From TH5896 sp049578985 (GTDB lineage: Archaea > Thermoproteota > Nitrososphaeria > Nitrososphaerales > Nitrososphaeraceae): a DNA stretch of 20,730 bases. The stretch spans positions 1 to 20,730 of the forward strand of contig JBAUMZ010000091.1 of assembly GCA_049578985.1 (NCBI GenBank), given 5' to 3'. This document shows, in pieces, positions 14,349 through 20,730 of the stretch. Numbering within the stretch: the first letter of the stretch is position 1; each line of letters starts with the position of its first letter. A model generated the notes under the pieces. The model searched no databases, was not told where the DNA came from, and saw only the letters and a list, made by a program, of their open reading frames with translations. The position numbers and the translations under genes were made by a program.

Positions 14349-14504
14349 CTTAATCTTCTCAATTGAAACACTAAGATAAAAGTTAGCATTGCTATTTTAA
14401 GGCGGTAGGAGCACCTCTATCAATTTTCCGTTTAGACATGCGGGTGCAAACCATCAATACTTACCGGAAGGAAACTATTTATTTACGGCCATTCGGAACA
14501 TTTA

Positions 14505-14515
14505 ATTATATATTT
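14505..14515 (+). promoter_or_regulatory. TATA box of rpoK
   Basis: The sequence attatatattt is about 20-25 bases before the TTG at 14530, predicting initiation at or near that codon and supporting the non-ATG start. Confidence 0.5.
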
Positions 14516-14529
14516 AATTCCCCATTGGT

Positions 14530-15081
14530 TTGTTCTTGGTACTTAAAGAGTCTTCTAATAAACAGTCTTCGACGAATAAGGAAACTTCTAAAAAGAAGCA
14601 GAAGTCATCATCCAGTCCAACTGTGCCAAGGGGTAAGAAAACCTCATCGCTGGGCACCACGAGAGCTGCCGATACAAGTAGAAAGAAGGCCGCCAAAGTG
14701 TTGGCAAAATCAGTTGAGAGTGGCACAACAGGCGGAGGGAAAGGAAATTCGATGCAGGAACTATCATTAAGCACTAGGCCAAAAGATGAGGTTGTTACGT
14801 ATGATGAATTTGATTTCCAACTCCGAGAGATTTCAGGCTCTCCCACTGAAGTTATGATTGGCCCTCACAGTCTTACGCGATTTGAGAAGGCAAGAATTAC
14901 TGGAGCAAGATCACTTCAACTTTCTCTTGGAGCCCCCAGCCTTATCGCCATTCCTGGTGGAATCAAAGATTCGATTTCTTTAGCCATAGCAGAATTGGAA
15001 GTAAGAGCATTACCAATATCAATTAGGAGGCTTCTACCAAACGGTCTCTATCAAGACATTCCTATTGATTGGCTACGATGA
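14530..15081 (+). CDS. rpoK: DNA-directed RNA polymerase subunit K (Rpo6) with long N-terminal tail
   Basis: The C-terminal third (about 105-183) is the Rpb6/RpoK/omega fold that helps assemble and stabilise the polymerase clamp. It has Leu-Thr-Arg-Phe-Glu-Lys-Ala-Arg-Ile-Thr-Gly-Ala-Arg (about 114-126), Leu-Gln-Leu-Ser-Leu-Gly-Ala-Pro, Ile-Ala-Glu-Leu-Glu-Val-Arg-Ala-Leu-Pro-Ile-Ser-Ile-Arg-Arg and a final Pro-Ile-Asp-Trp-Leu-Arg. The first 80 residues are a Lys/Ser/Thr-rich, probably disordered tail. The archaeal core alone is about 60 residues, so the tail makes this protein unusually long, though extended forms are typical of Thaumarchaeota. The TTG at 14530 is chosen because a TATA box fits it and no ATG occurs before residue 75. 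A TTG at 14536 is also possible. Confidence 0.88.
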   Translation: MFLVLKESSNKQSSTNKETSKKKQKSSSSPTVPRGKKTSSLGTTRAADTSRKKAAKVLAKSVESGTTGGGKGNSMQELSLSTRPKDEVVTYDEFDFQLREISGSPTEVMIGPHSLTRFEKARITGARSLQLSLGAPSLIAIPGGIKDSISLAIAELEVRALPISIRRLLPNGLYQDIPIDWLR

Positions 15082-15684
15082 TTCCACCCATTTCGATAGT
15101 TTGACGGGGGGGGAACAACAGTAACTATTTTGGATGAATTCTAAGCGAGAGTTTAGCCACCATCATAAGTAGAGAATAACTGTTATCATCTTAACTTTTT
15201 TCAGAGTAGTTTATTCAACAAGGAGTTTATTCAACAACGTCAACTATCCAGGCATTTCAGCAAAAAATTGTCTTGGCATTATTGCTACACCTCTCCTATT
15301 CCACATTATTTTGAAGTTTTGATACCAAATCATGCAAGATGGGGGATCACTTGCTGTAGAATAGTACTTCACGTTCATACTATCTTATACCTTATATCTT
15401 CTGAATGCCAACAGTTTTCATATGCTTCAAAAATTCACGAATCATAAGAGTTGTATCCTCCATCTAAAATGACATTGCAGCATGTTCCCAATCATTTGTC
15501 AAAAAGAATACAATTGTGGTGGTAAAGTAGAGAGGAGGAAGGCCAGAACTAGCTGACCTTCCAGTTTCATTTGGTCACTTGGTCAGCACTACTCTTGCTG
15601 ATACGGACATCATCCTGAAATTCTATACCTGCAATAGATTATTGCCATTCCAGATAAAACCTATCATCACCCCGTTGAATCAGG
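15082..15684. other. Intergenic region with G-tract, short repeats and hairpins
   Basis: About 600 bases with no long frame. A run of eight G at 15106-15113 follows the rpoK stop. A 14-base unit AGTTTATTCAACAA occurs twice at 15208-15221 and 15224-15237. Two hairpins follow: 15537-15546 with 15553-15562 (9 of 10 pairs) and 15583-15588 with 15596-15601 (6 of 6). A minus-strand 23-codon frame near 15393-15461 is protein-like but too short to call. The region could hold an unannotated RNA. Confidence 0.45.
15537..15601. repeat. Two consecutive hairpins, possible structured RNA
   Basis: GGAAGGCCAG and CTGACCTTCC (loop AACTAG) form a 10-bp stem with one C-A mismatch. Twenty bases later TCAGCA and TGCTGA pair perfectly across seven bases. 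The spacing and lack of coding frame suggest a folded transcript, but strand and function are unknown. Confidence 0.35.
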
Positions 15685-15861
15685 TCATTTCGTCACAGAA
15701 CCGCCGCCCTTAATTTCTTTCCTCAAAGCGTCTTCTACTAATTCAGACAGATCTATTTCCCGGTTAATCGCTTCTATCTTTGCCTTTTTCCATAATTCAG
15801 GATCGACTTTTATAGATGTGACTTCTCTTTTTTTATGTGAGGTTGAATGTTTTGCTTTCAT
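15685..15861 (-). CDS. Ribbon-helix-helix (CopG/Arc-like) small protein
   Basis: A 58-residue frame, ATG at 15861 to TGA at 15685-15687. After a basic Lys/His/Ser-rich start, residues 12-51 fit the ribbon-helix-helix fold. They comprise a beta strand Val-Thr-Ser-Ile-Lys-Val-Asp (14-20), Pro-Glu-Leu-Trp-Lys-Lys-Ala-Lys opening helix A, and Leu-Ser-Glu-Leu-Val-Glu-Asp-Ala-Leu-Arg-Lys-Glu-Ile in helix B. The protein ends in a Gly3 tail. Such dimers bind operators in the DNA major groove through the strand and often act as autorepressors or antitoxins; no toxin partner is visible next to it. A strong TATA tract (15886-15900) puts the start of transcription a few bases before the ATG. Easy to miss because of its size. 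Confidence 0.72.
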   Translation of the reverse strand: MKAKHSTSHKKREVTSIKVDPELWKKAKIEAINREIDLSELVEDALRKEIKGGGSVTK

Positions 15862-16194
15862 GCAATATCGTTTACAGTTTAAGTGTTATAAATATATATA
15901 CCCTAATCATTACAAAATACTTTATAAATAACTAACTACTCTTACTTTTAAGGCAAGTATTTAGATTCAGAAGAACTGCTGGTATACCTACTTAATATTG
16001 CTATATATATTCTTTTATTTTTATGAATCGTAGATCCGATTATTGATGGAGATTGAATTTACAACTGTTTGATCGTGATTGATGTTTTTTTAGCTACTAT
16101 TTTATCTGAATAAACTAAACTACTTAATCTACATTACATAAGTCTCAAAGAATAAGCGTCACTCCCATTAAACCAAATACCCAAATGGGGGGTA
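15862..16194. other. AT-rich intergenic region
   Basis: About 330 bases, very AT-rich. It contains the minus-strand TATA tract for the ribbon-helix-helix gene (tatatatatttataa, 15886-15900). A second tttataaata box near 15931-15940 points to the plus strand, but I see no gene for it. Nothing else is supported until the hairpin at 16176-16196. Confidence 0.5.
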
Positions 16195-16196
16195 TT
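16176..16196 (-). terminator. Inverted repeat overlapping the wHTH stop codon
   Basis: AATACCC (16176-16182) and GGGTATT (16190-16196) pair across AAATGGG and reach into the stop codon of the minus-strand regulator. No long T-tract follows on the minus strand, so a terminator is only one possibility. Confidence 0.3.
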
Positions 16197-16584
16197 AGTG
16201 GGCTAAAAGTATCTCTTTAATTTTCATATTGTCTATTAATGATTCAAGGATCCTTTCCCTTTCCTCCTGAGGAATTCGGGCAGTCTTTGCGAATTCAAGA
16301 CTATCTAAAGCCTTTAATTTCCAAAAATTTGTCAGCCCCAGTTCAATGATCTCTAAAGCATCGTATACCATTTTTCCAAATGATGTTAAAGTATAGTTGC
16401 TGTGATACTTTCTGATGAGTCCCGCTTCTATCATCTCAGAGAGTCTTGTATAGTACTGTTTTCGAGATAGGCTAAGTTGGTTACGCAGGGTCGATGTATC
16501 AGAAGGCTGTTTAGCGATGAATTTAAATATAGACAAGGACTTTCGGTCGCCTAACGAATCTATCACTTTTTCAAGTTCAATCAA
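16195..16584 (-). CDS. Winged helix-turn-helix transcriptional regulator
   Basis: 129 residues. The first 75 form a winged helix of the ArsR/MarR-like kind common in Thaumarchaeota: Ser-Leu-Ser-Ile-Phe-Lys-Phe-Ile, Asp-Thr-Ser-Thr-Leu-Arg-Asn-Gln-Leu with Leu-Ser-Arg-Lys-Gln-Tyr-Tyr-Thr-Arg-Leu as recognition helix, then Gly-Leu-Ile-Arg-Lys-Tyr and Tyr-Thr-Leu-Thr-Ser-Phe-Gly as wing. The C-terminal 50 residues are helical and may form a dimer arm. The TTG at 16584 is the only start in the long frame. An AT box at 16593-16603, however, would place transcription near 16575, so a GTG at 16566 is a possible true start. Target unknown. Confidence 0.75.
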   Translation of the reverse strand: MIELEKVIDSLGDRKSLSIFKFIAKQPSDTSTLRNQLSLSRKQYYTRLSEMIEAGLIRKYHSNYTLTSFGKMVYDALEIIELGLTNFWKLKALDSLEFAKTARIPQEERERILESLIDNMKIKEILLAH

Positions 16585-16718
16585 TGCTCGTATAATTTAT
16601 AGTAAGAATATCAGTAATATTAGCATTGGGGTTGATTGTGTCCATTTGAAGAGCCTGATCGAGTTTTTTGTCAGCTAATTTAATGCTTGATAAAATTGTT
16701 AGCGCCTTGCGTTTTCGG

Positions 16719-17690
16719 TTATTCTTTAGCCCTATGTGTATCCTGAAGAGAACCCATATGAGATATTGTAATTGAACTTGCCATGGGGAATTTCAAGTCA
16801 GATGCCCCTGAATTATACAGTGCTATTGCAGTTGACGCGATGCGAGTTGAACTCTTCTCCGATGTAGTCGGCGTGATGTAAGAGTCAACAACCTCATTCT
16901 CTGGATATTCAATCCTGAATATGCATAGCTCTCCCTTACTGTCACCTTCAATTAGTTGCATTTTAGGGGGTGGGTAAGCGATACTTGACCAATTTTCCAG
17001 TAGTACAACCCTCAACGGAGTTTCATGTTTATCATTGCATGGAATTCTAGCAGTCGCAAAAAGCTTATCTCTCACACCGTCCCACGCCCCATCACTTGAG
17101 AGTAGAAGGTAATCCTTTGGTGGGATATTCATGCCGTACAGAGGAATCGTTGAAAATTCAATATCGAGGAAGTTTATGGTCTTATTGGGAGTTGATTGGA
17201 CATCTTGAGAATTGTCAGCGTTATTATTATTTCCACTTTCACGGATGTCATCTATCGCTGAAGAAAGTAAAGAGCTAGGATTTACCATTTTCTCAATTGC
17301 ACTTTGAGTCATTTCACTTGCATCTTCTGCGGTAGAGGCTTCCTGTGACGGTGTTGCTATTTCGGAACCGAGACTAGGAACCGGGAGAAAGGAACTATTA
17401 GAGGCTAAATCCTTAACTTCGGGTTGATCGATTTCCGAAAGACTATACTTAAAAGCAGGATAAATTGCGTCAGCGGAATTCTCGCCGATAATCCCGCTAG
17501 CGTTAAATACGATTGGTCCGTCAATACTATAGTTGTTATGCTCTTGTAGCTGAGCGGCAGTGGAAGCAAAACTATTTTCAATATGGTTATATGGCAGATC
17601 CGTAGTCATCCGGAATACATCAGATGAATATAGTACTAATAGTGAAAGCATAATCATCAGAACCATGATAGTAATGAATAAAATGGCCAA
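16719..17690 (-). CDS. Membrane-anchored extracellular protein, unknown function
   Basis: 323 residues from a TTG at 17690. The frame is open further upstream to a stop near 17750, but no other start codon is found. Residues 1-22 are one strongly hydrophobic helix, an uncleaved signal anchor. A Ser/Glu/Asn-rich linker (about 80-165, with a run of Asn and Asp) follows. A beta-rich domain from about 170 to the end includes Leu-Leu-Leu-Ser-Ser-Asp-Gly-Ala-Trp-Asp-Gly-Val, Pro-Leu-Arg-Val-Val-Leu-Leu-Glu-Asn-Trp and Cys-Ile-Phe-Arg-Ile-Glu-Tyr-Pro-Glu-Asn. Two Cys in the domain could pair outside the cell. Composition suggests a surface protein. I do not recognise a family. Confidence 0.6.
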   Translation of the reverse strand: MAILFITIMVLMIMLSLLVLYSSDVFRMTTDLPYNHIENSFASTAAQLQEHNNYSIDGPIVFNASGIIGENSADAIYPAFKYSLSEIDQPEVKDLASNSSFLPVPSLGSEIATPSQEASTAEDASEMTQSAIEKMVNPSSLLSSAIDDIRESGNNNNADNSQDVQSTPNKTINFLDIEFSTIPLYGMNIPPKDYLLLSSDGAWDGVRDKLFATARIPCNDKHETPLRVVLLENWSSIAYPPPKMQLIEGDSKGELCIFRIEYPENEVVDSYITPTTSEKSSTRIASTAIALYNSGASDLKFPMASSITISHMGSLQDTHRAKE

Positions 17691-17700
17691 ATGATTTATG

Positions 17701-18049
17701 ATGAGTCCAATCTTTGAAAAAATAAATGGTTTAAATTTATTGATTACTTATTGGGACATGAACTCATCAATCATTTGATCATAACATCTTTTTAAAAAAG
17801 GCCATGAAAAAGTGTCTACAAAATTTTCCATTAGGGTTTGAAAGATTAATTCATGGGTGAGCCCTCGTTCAATGGAATGAAGTTGAACGATTTTTCGGTT
17901 AACTCGGAACGTTGAAAAGTTGTAGAAGCTATACGCTATCGTATGGAAATGCCAGTGCCCTCTCCTATGCTCAATATGCTCTGGAGCACCGCATATCGAT
18001 TGTGGCCAGATCCGTTAAAGTCTATGTAGAGCGACAATAAAAAATGGCC
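17701..18049. other. Gap with a possible coding remnant
   Basis: About 350 bases between two minus-strand genes. On the plus strand, 17906-18040 reads a short protein-like piece, Gly-Asn-Ala-Ser-Ala-Leu-Ser-Tyr-Ala-Gln-Tyr-Ala-Leu-Glu-His-Arg, ending with Lys-Val-Tyr-Val-Glu-Arg-Gln-stop. It has no start and no family that I recognise. No RNA gene seen. Confidence 0.35.
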
Positions 18050-18568
18050 CTAACGCGCTCGCCTTCTAAGATCGTTCAAGATATCCAGAAGCTTGCTGAG
18101 TTGTTCGTGCCTGAATTGACCCAATCTAATCTGATTAATATCCACATCAAAATCTCTAAGCTCTCGATATACTTCAGCATCTTCAAGGATATCGATAAAC
18201 TGTCTTTCATTAAATGGCTTTTGAACTAGCTCAACTAATTGCCTCAGCTGCCTTACTGCCTCCATTAGTATGTCTCGCACATATGCGGAAGCAAATATTA
18301 TTCGTTGATGTGGATTAACCGCTAGGATCTCCTTGGCAACCTCAAGTCCATTGCGCCCAGGCATCTTATAATCTAATACTACAGCGTCAAACGGTTGAAT
18401 CTTTTGCATTGCATCAGTCTGCAGTCTTACATTCTCGAATTCATCGTGATATATTCTCAAACATTCCAAACCATCCTTCGCCGAAACATGCACATGTTGA
18501 TACTTTTCAAAAAGTACGTCGTAGTAAAACCGAGTATCAGGATTGTCCTCAGCTATAAGTACTTTCAT
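18050..18568 (-). CDS. Stand-alone response regulator receiver protein
   Basis: 172 residues. The receiver domain (1-125) has the acidic pair Glu7-Asp8, the phospho-acceptor Asp66 in Val-Val-Leu-Asp-Tyr-Lys-Met-Pro-Gly, a Ser94 in Ile-Phe-Ala-Ser-Ala and Lys117 in Gln-Lys-Pro-Phe, all expected for phosphotransfer from a histidine kinase. The remaining 45 residues are an Arg/Leu-rich helical tail, not a DNA-binding domain, so signalling probably goes through protein contacts. There is no kinase in the window. ATG at 18568 with an AT-rich TATA tract (about 18590-18602) at leaderless spacing. Divergent from the FAD oxidoreductase, with both promoters in the 110-base gap. Confidence 0.85.
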   Translation of the reverse strand: MKVLIAEDNPDTRFYYDVLFEKYQHVHVSAKDGLECLRIYHDEFENVRLQTDAMQKIQPFDAVVLDYKMPGRNGLEVAKEILAVNPHQRIIFASAYVRDILMEAVRQLRQLVELVQKPFNERQFIDILEDAEVYRELRDFDVDINQIRLGQFRHEQLSKLLDILNDLRRRAR

Positions 18569-18589
18569 GCATTGTTTTAGAAAGGGAAA

Positions 18590-18602
18590 TAATATATATA
18601 GT
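18590..18602 (-). promoter_or_regulatory. TATA box of the response regulator gene
   Basis: An alternating TA tract read on the minus strand about 22-34 bases before the ATG at 18568. The divergent oxidoreductase gene has its own box, cttataaaga, at 18638-18647. Confidence 0.45.
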
Positions 18603-18679
18603 TATTTTAGTCTTGAGCTATTCACTTCATTAGTAGCCTTATAAAGAATAAAATGACTTGGGCGATGAAGTAATTTGGA

Positions 18680-20224
18680 TTGAGTGAAGTAAAACATTAT
18701 CATGTTGTTATAATCGGCGGGGGCATCCTCGGCTGTTCTATAGCTTACTTATTATCCTACAATCTCGGAGCAGGTACACGAATACTTCTTATTGAACAGG
18801 AAGTATCTGCGGCGTTACACGCCAGCTCTAGAAATACAGGAAAAGTGCACTCTCCTTTCCTCTATGATCCTTCAAAGAGAAAATTGTTTGCAAGATCTGC
18901 TTCAATTGGTTTTGACATGCTATCCGACTACTGCCAATCAAGGCATTTGCCATTTATTAAGGATGGAATTTTAGAGGTCGCCACAGACGAATACGGGATA
19001 CCGCATCTACATAGATATCTTGAGTGGGGGTATTCAAATGGCTTAAGCCAAGAGGAACTCCAATACCTAGATAAGCAAGAGGTTGCGGGCTTGGAACCAA
19101 ATGTCAGATGTACTGGTGCTATTCACTGCACAAAGGATGCCTCAGTTAACTACGGTGAAATCACCAGATGCCTCTTGACTGACGCACGAAATATTGGATG
19201 CGAAGTAATGTTCGGAACCAAACTAGTATCAGTAAAGTCAGGAGAACATTCATATCTCGACCAGTGCTTCGTAAATCCTCAAAATTCAATACGGCAGGAG
19301 AAACACTATCGTATTATTCGACTCAAGTTACTCCAAAAACGGAATATCCAGGAAAAAACATGGTCTGCCGCAGTAAAGCAAGGATCTTTTCCGTTCACCA
19401 ACACTGAGGCAAATATCGGCAATTCTACCACTGGCAAACAAAGGTTATCTCTTGTTGAGCTGTCTGCGGATTACTTAATTAATGTGGCGGGAGGCGCTGC
19501 TCTTAATATTGCTCATGGTATGGGATTGGCCAAAGATTTTGCGGCCTTGCATTTTAGAGGGGAGTATTGGGTTGCCCCGTCTTCTCTCATGGATCTAACA
19601 AAGAAGAGTATTTACTCTGTACCTCATTATCCAGAATATCCGTTTCTTGATCCTCACTGGGTTGTCAGGATTGATGGAAGAAGGGAGGTGGGACCAAATG
19701 CAGTCTTGGTATCGGGCCCGTTTGCATATGACTGGAACCAAAATATGAGACTAATACTCCCAAAAATCATAGAATCTATCAGAGATACGGGTGTTATTAG
19801 TCTCTTTACGGACAAGAAATTTGTAACACTGGCTCTTCATGAGCTAAAAAGCTCCCTCTCCAAGAAGGTAATGATAAATCGGGTGAAGCGGTTTCTTCCT
19901 GCACTCGACCCTTCTCAATTTACTAAAAGAGGAACATCGGGAATAAGATCTTCGTTAGTAGGTCTTGATGGTAAATTCGTCCCTGACATCTTTATAGTAG
20001 AAAATGAAGACTCCGTACATATTTTGAATTACAATTCTCCTGGGGCGACCGGAGCATTGCCAATGGCGGCATTAATAGTCGATCGGATAATCAAGCAGGA
20101 GAGATTTAGACCCTCAACAGGATCTATCTATGGTGAAAAGGTTGATACTGGAAAAGATCTTGGCCCGGCGACAAAATGGGATATACGTCATATTAGTGAT
20201 ATGTTAACTGAAGGTGCTGCCTAG
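18680..20224 (+). CDS. FAD-dependent oxidoreductase, L-2-hydroxyglutarate oxidase-like
   Basis: 514 residues of the D-amino-acid-oxidase (DAO) FAD family. Residues 8-20 are the dinucleotide-binding strand and loop (Val-Val-Ile-Ile-Gly-Gly-Gly-Ile-Leu-Gly). Ser-Ser-Arg-Asn-Thr-Gly-Lys-Val-His (about 49-57), Phe-Arg-Gly-Glu-Tyr-Trp (about 292-297), Ile-Asp-Gly-Arg-Arg-Glu-Val-Gly-Pro-Asn-Ala and Asn-Ser-Pro-Gly-Ala-Thr near the C-terminus match the L-2-hydroxyglutarate oxidase (LhgO/L2HGDH) pattern. Such enzymes oxidise a 2-hydroxyacid and pass electrons to O2 or quinone. Compared with a roughly 400-residue LhgO there is an extra polar segment of about 50-60 residues near 200-260, before the Asn-Val-Ala-Gly-Gly loop. 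The start is a TTG at 18680 with a TATA box about 35 bases upstream. Exact substrate uncertain. Confidence 0.75.
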   Translation: MSEVKHYHVVIIGGGILGCSIAYLLSYNLGAGTRILLIEQEVSAALHASSRNTGKVHSPFLYDPSKRKLFARSASIGFDMLSDYCQSRHLPFIKDGILEVATDEYGIPHLHRYLEWGYSNGLSQEELQYLDKQEVAGLEPNVRCTGAIHCTKDASVNYGEITRCLLTDARNIGCEVMFGTKLVSVKSGEHSYLDQCFVNPQNSIRQEKHYRIIRLKLLQKRNIQEKTWSAAVKQGSFPFTNTEANIGNSTTGKQRLSLVELSADYLINVAGGAALNIAHGMGLAKDFAALHFRGEYWVAPSSLMDLTKKSIYSVPHYPEYPFLDPHWVVRIDGRREVGPNAVLVSGPFAYDWNQNMRLILPKIIESIRDTGVISLFTDKKFVTLALHELKSSLSKKVMINRVKRFLPALDPSQFTKRGTSGIRSSLVGLDGKFVPDIFIVENEDSVHILNYNSPGATGALPMAALIVDRIIKQERFRPSTGSIYGEKVDTGKDLGPATKWDIRHISDMLTEGAA

Positions 20225-20431
20225 CCGTCAATGATAGGATTATGACTCAGGAAAATGTAGACAATAATGACGAAATGAAAGTCACTAAATTTCAATTTTC
20301 TTGTGGGTGTAACCGGTCTTAAAAAACGGGACGATGGTAGGACTTAAATTACTAGCCCGCCATCAGCTCGAAAAATTCCAGTTATCTCCTATCTGTCGGT
20401 TAAATGACGACGTTAGCTTATCCTCTAGGGG
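20225..20431. other. Convergent gap between oxidoreductase and SPFH gene
   Basis: 207 bases, too short for a further gene. It contains GAAAT/ATTTC arms and T-rich tracts near 20273-20300 that could end the oxidoreductase transcript. Nothing else seen. Confidence 0.35.
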
Positions 20432-20730
20432 TTATCTTGTTGTGTTGGTTAGTAATGTGTTATTCAGCACAGTCTGCAAAGTATCGCCTGACGAAGATGA
20501 TGTTGTGTTTCCGGAATTTGCTTCACCGCCCTCTCCGCTAGCTGCCCTGCTAGTCGGAATCTCGATGAATGGAGTGACTGATTGACTATTTGATCCATCA
20601 GCACCACCACCAACGACCAGAGGCAACTGGCCATCCCATTTCTGGGACTTAAGCCATTCTAGATAGCTTGGGCTCTGACGCAGCTGCTCATCTATTGTGG
20701 TTATGGCTTGTGCTTCACCTTGCGCTTGTA
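20432..20730 (-). CDS. SPFH/prohibitin-family protein, C-terminal end (partial)
   Basis: The frame runs off the right edge; 98 codons plus the stop are visible. It reads Ala-Gln-Gly-Glu-Ala-Gln-Ala-Ile, then Gln-Leu-Arg-Gln-Ser-Pro-Ser-Tyr-Leu-Glu-Trp-Leu, Lys-Trp-Asp-Gly-Gln-Leu-Pro-Leu-Val-Val and Pro-Phe-Ile-Glu-Ile-Pro. This is the end of the coiled coil and the typical C-terminus of prohibitin/stomatin-like (band 7) membrane proteins, which form ring assemblies and organise membrane domains or quality-control proteases. A Ser/Thr/Asn/Gly-rich disordered tail follows. The TTG at 20626 is not a real start; the sequence is continuous upstream. Confidence 0.75.
   Translation of the reverse strand, partial: QAQGEAQAITTIDEQLRQSPSYLEWLKSQKWDGQLPLVVGGGADGSNSQSVTPFIEIPTSRAASGEGGEANSGNTTSSSSGDTLQTVLNNTLLTNTTR

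Noticed and set aside
14514..14846. Minus frame opposite rpoK
   Set aside because: Low-complexity mirror of the Lys/Ser-rich tail of RpoK.

Overview
The window looks like a soil-type ammonia-oxidising archaeon of the Nitrososphaeria (Thaumarchaeota), closest in style to Nitrososphaera or Nitrosocosmicus. This is an inference from gene content: Alba, TFB with zinc ribbon and cyclin repeats, eukaryotic-type ribosomal protein S25e, RNA polymerase subunit Rpo6 (RpoK) with a Lys/Ser-rich tail, and a DUF369-type cyclophilin-like protein. AT-rich TATA boxes lie about 25-30 bases upstream of start codons, many of which are TTG or GTG, which fits mostly leaderless archaeal transcripts.

Layout. 1-632: end of one cysteine-containing protein and a small secreted protein. 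633-3380: a graveyard, with a frameshifted Ig-like/membrane protein, a broken tyrosine-recombinase N-terminus, two orphan MopE-type metal-binding repeats and unrecognised fragments; this reads as the scar of a mobile or accessory island. 3379-5299: a zinc-ribbon ORF, a UbiA-family prenyltransferase of the EboC type and a small conserved-looking protein. 5336-5638: Alba. 5639-6783: degenerate or unrecognised sequence, ending in two strong hairpins. 6784-9010: a two-gene operon of an EboF-like phosphodiesterase and a xylose-isomerase-like TIM-barrel epimerase. 9091-11478: convergent egtD and egtB, the core of ergothioneine synthesis. 11588-15081: a small two-helix membrane protein and information-processing genes (a TFB paralogue with a long inter-repeat insertion, S25e, cyclophilin-like protein, RpoK). 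15082-18568: a mostly non-coding stretch with a 58-residue ribbon-helix-helix gene, then a winged-helix regulator, a membrane-anchored unknown protein and a stand-alone response regulator. 18680-20224: an FAD-dependent oxidoreductase of the L-2-hydroxyglutarate oxidase type. 20432-20730: the C-terminus of an SPFH (prohibitin/stomatin) protein running off the right edge.

How the genes may work together. The prenyltransferase (minus strand), the phosphodiesterase and the TIM-barrel protein match three of the protein classes found in bacterial ebo clusters, which are linked to moving metabolite precursors across the membrane (scytonemin in cyanobacteria). EgtD and EgtB follow directly. I propose an accessory-metabolite and redox-protection neighbourhood. 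It is the most interesting part of the window, but the functional link between the two halves is inferred from proximity only.
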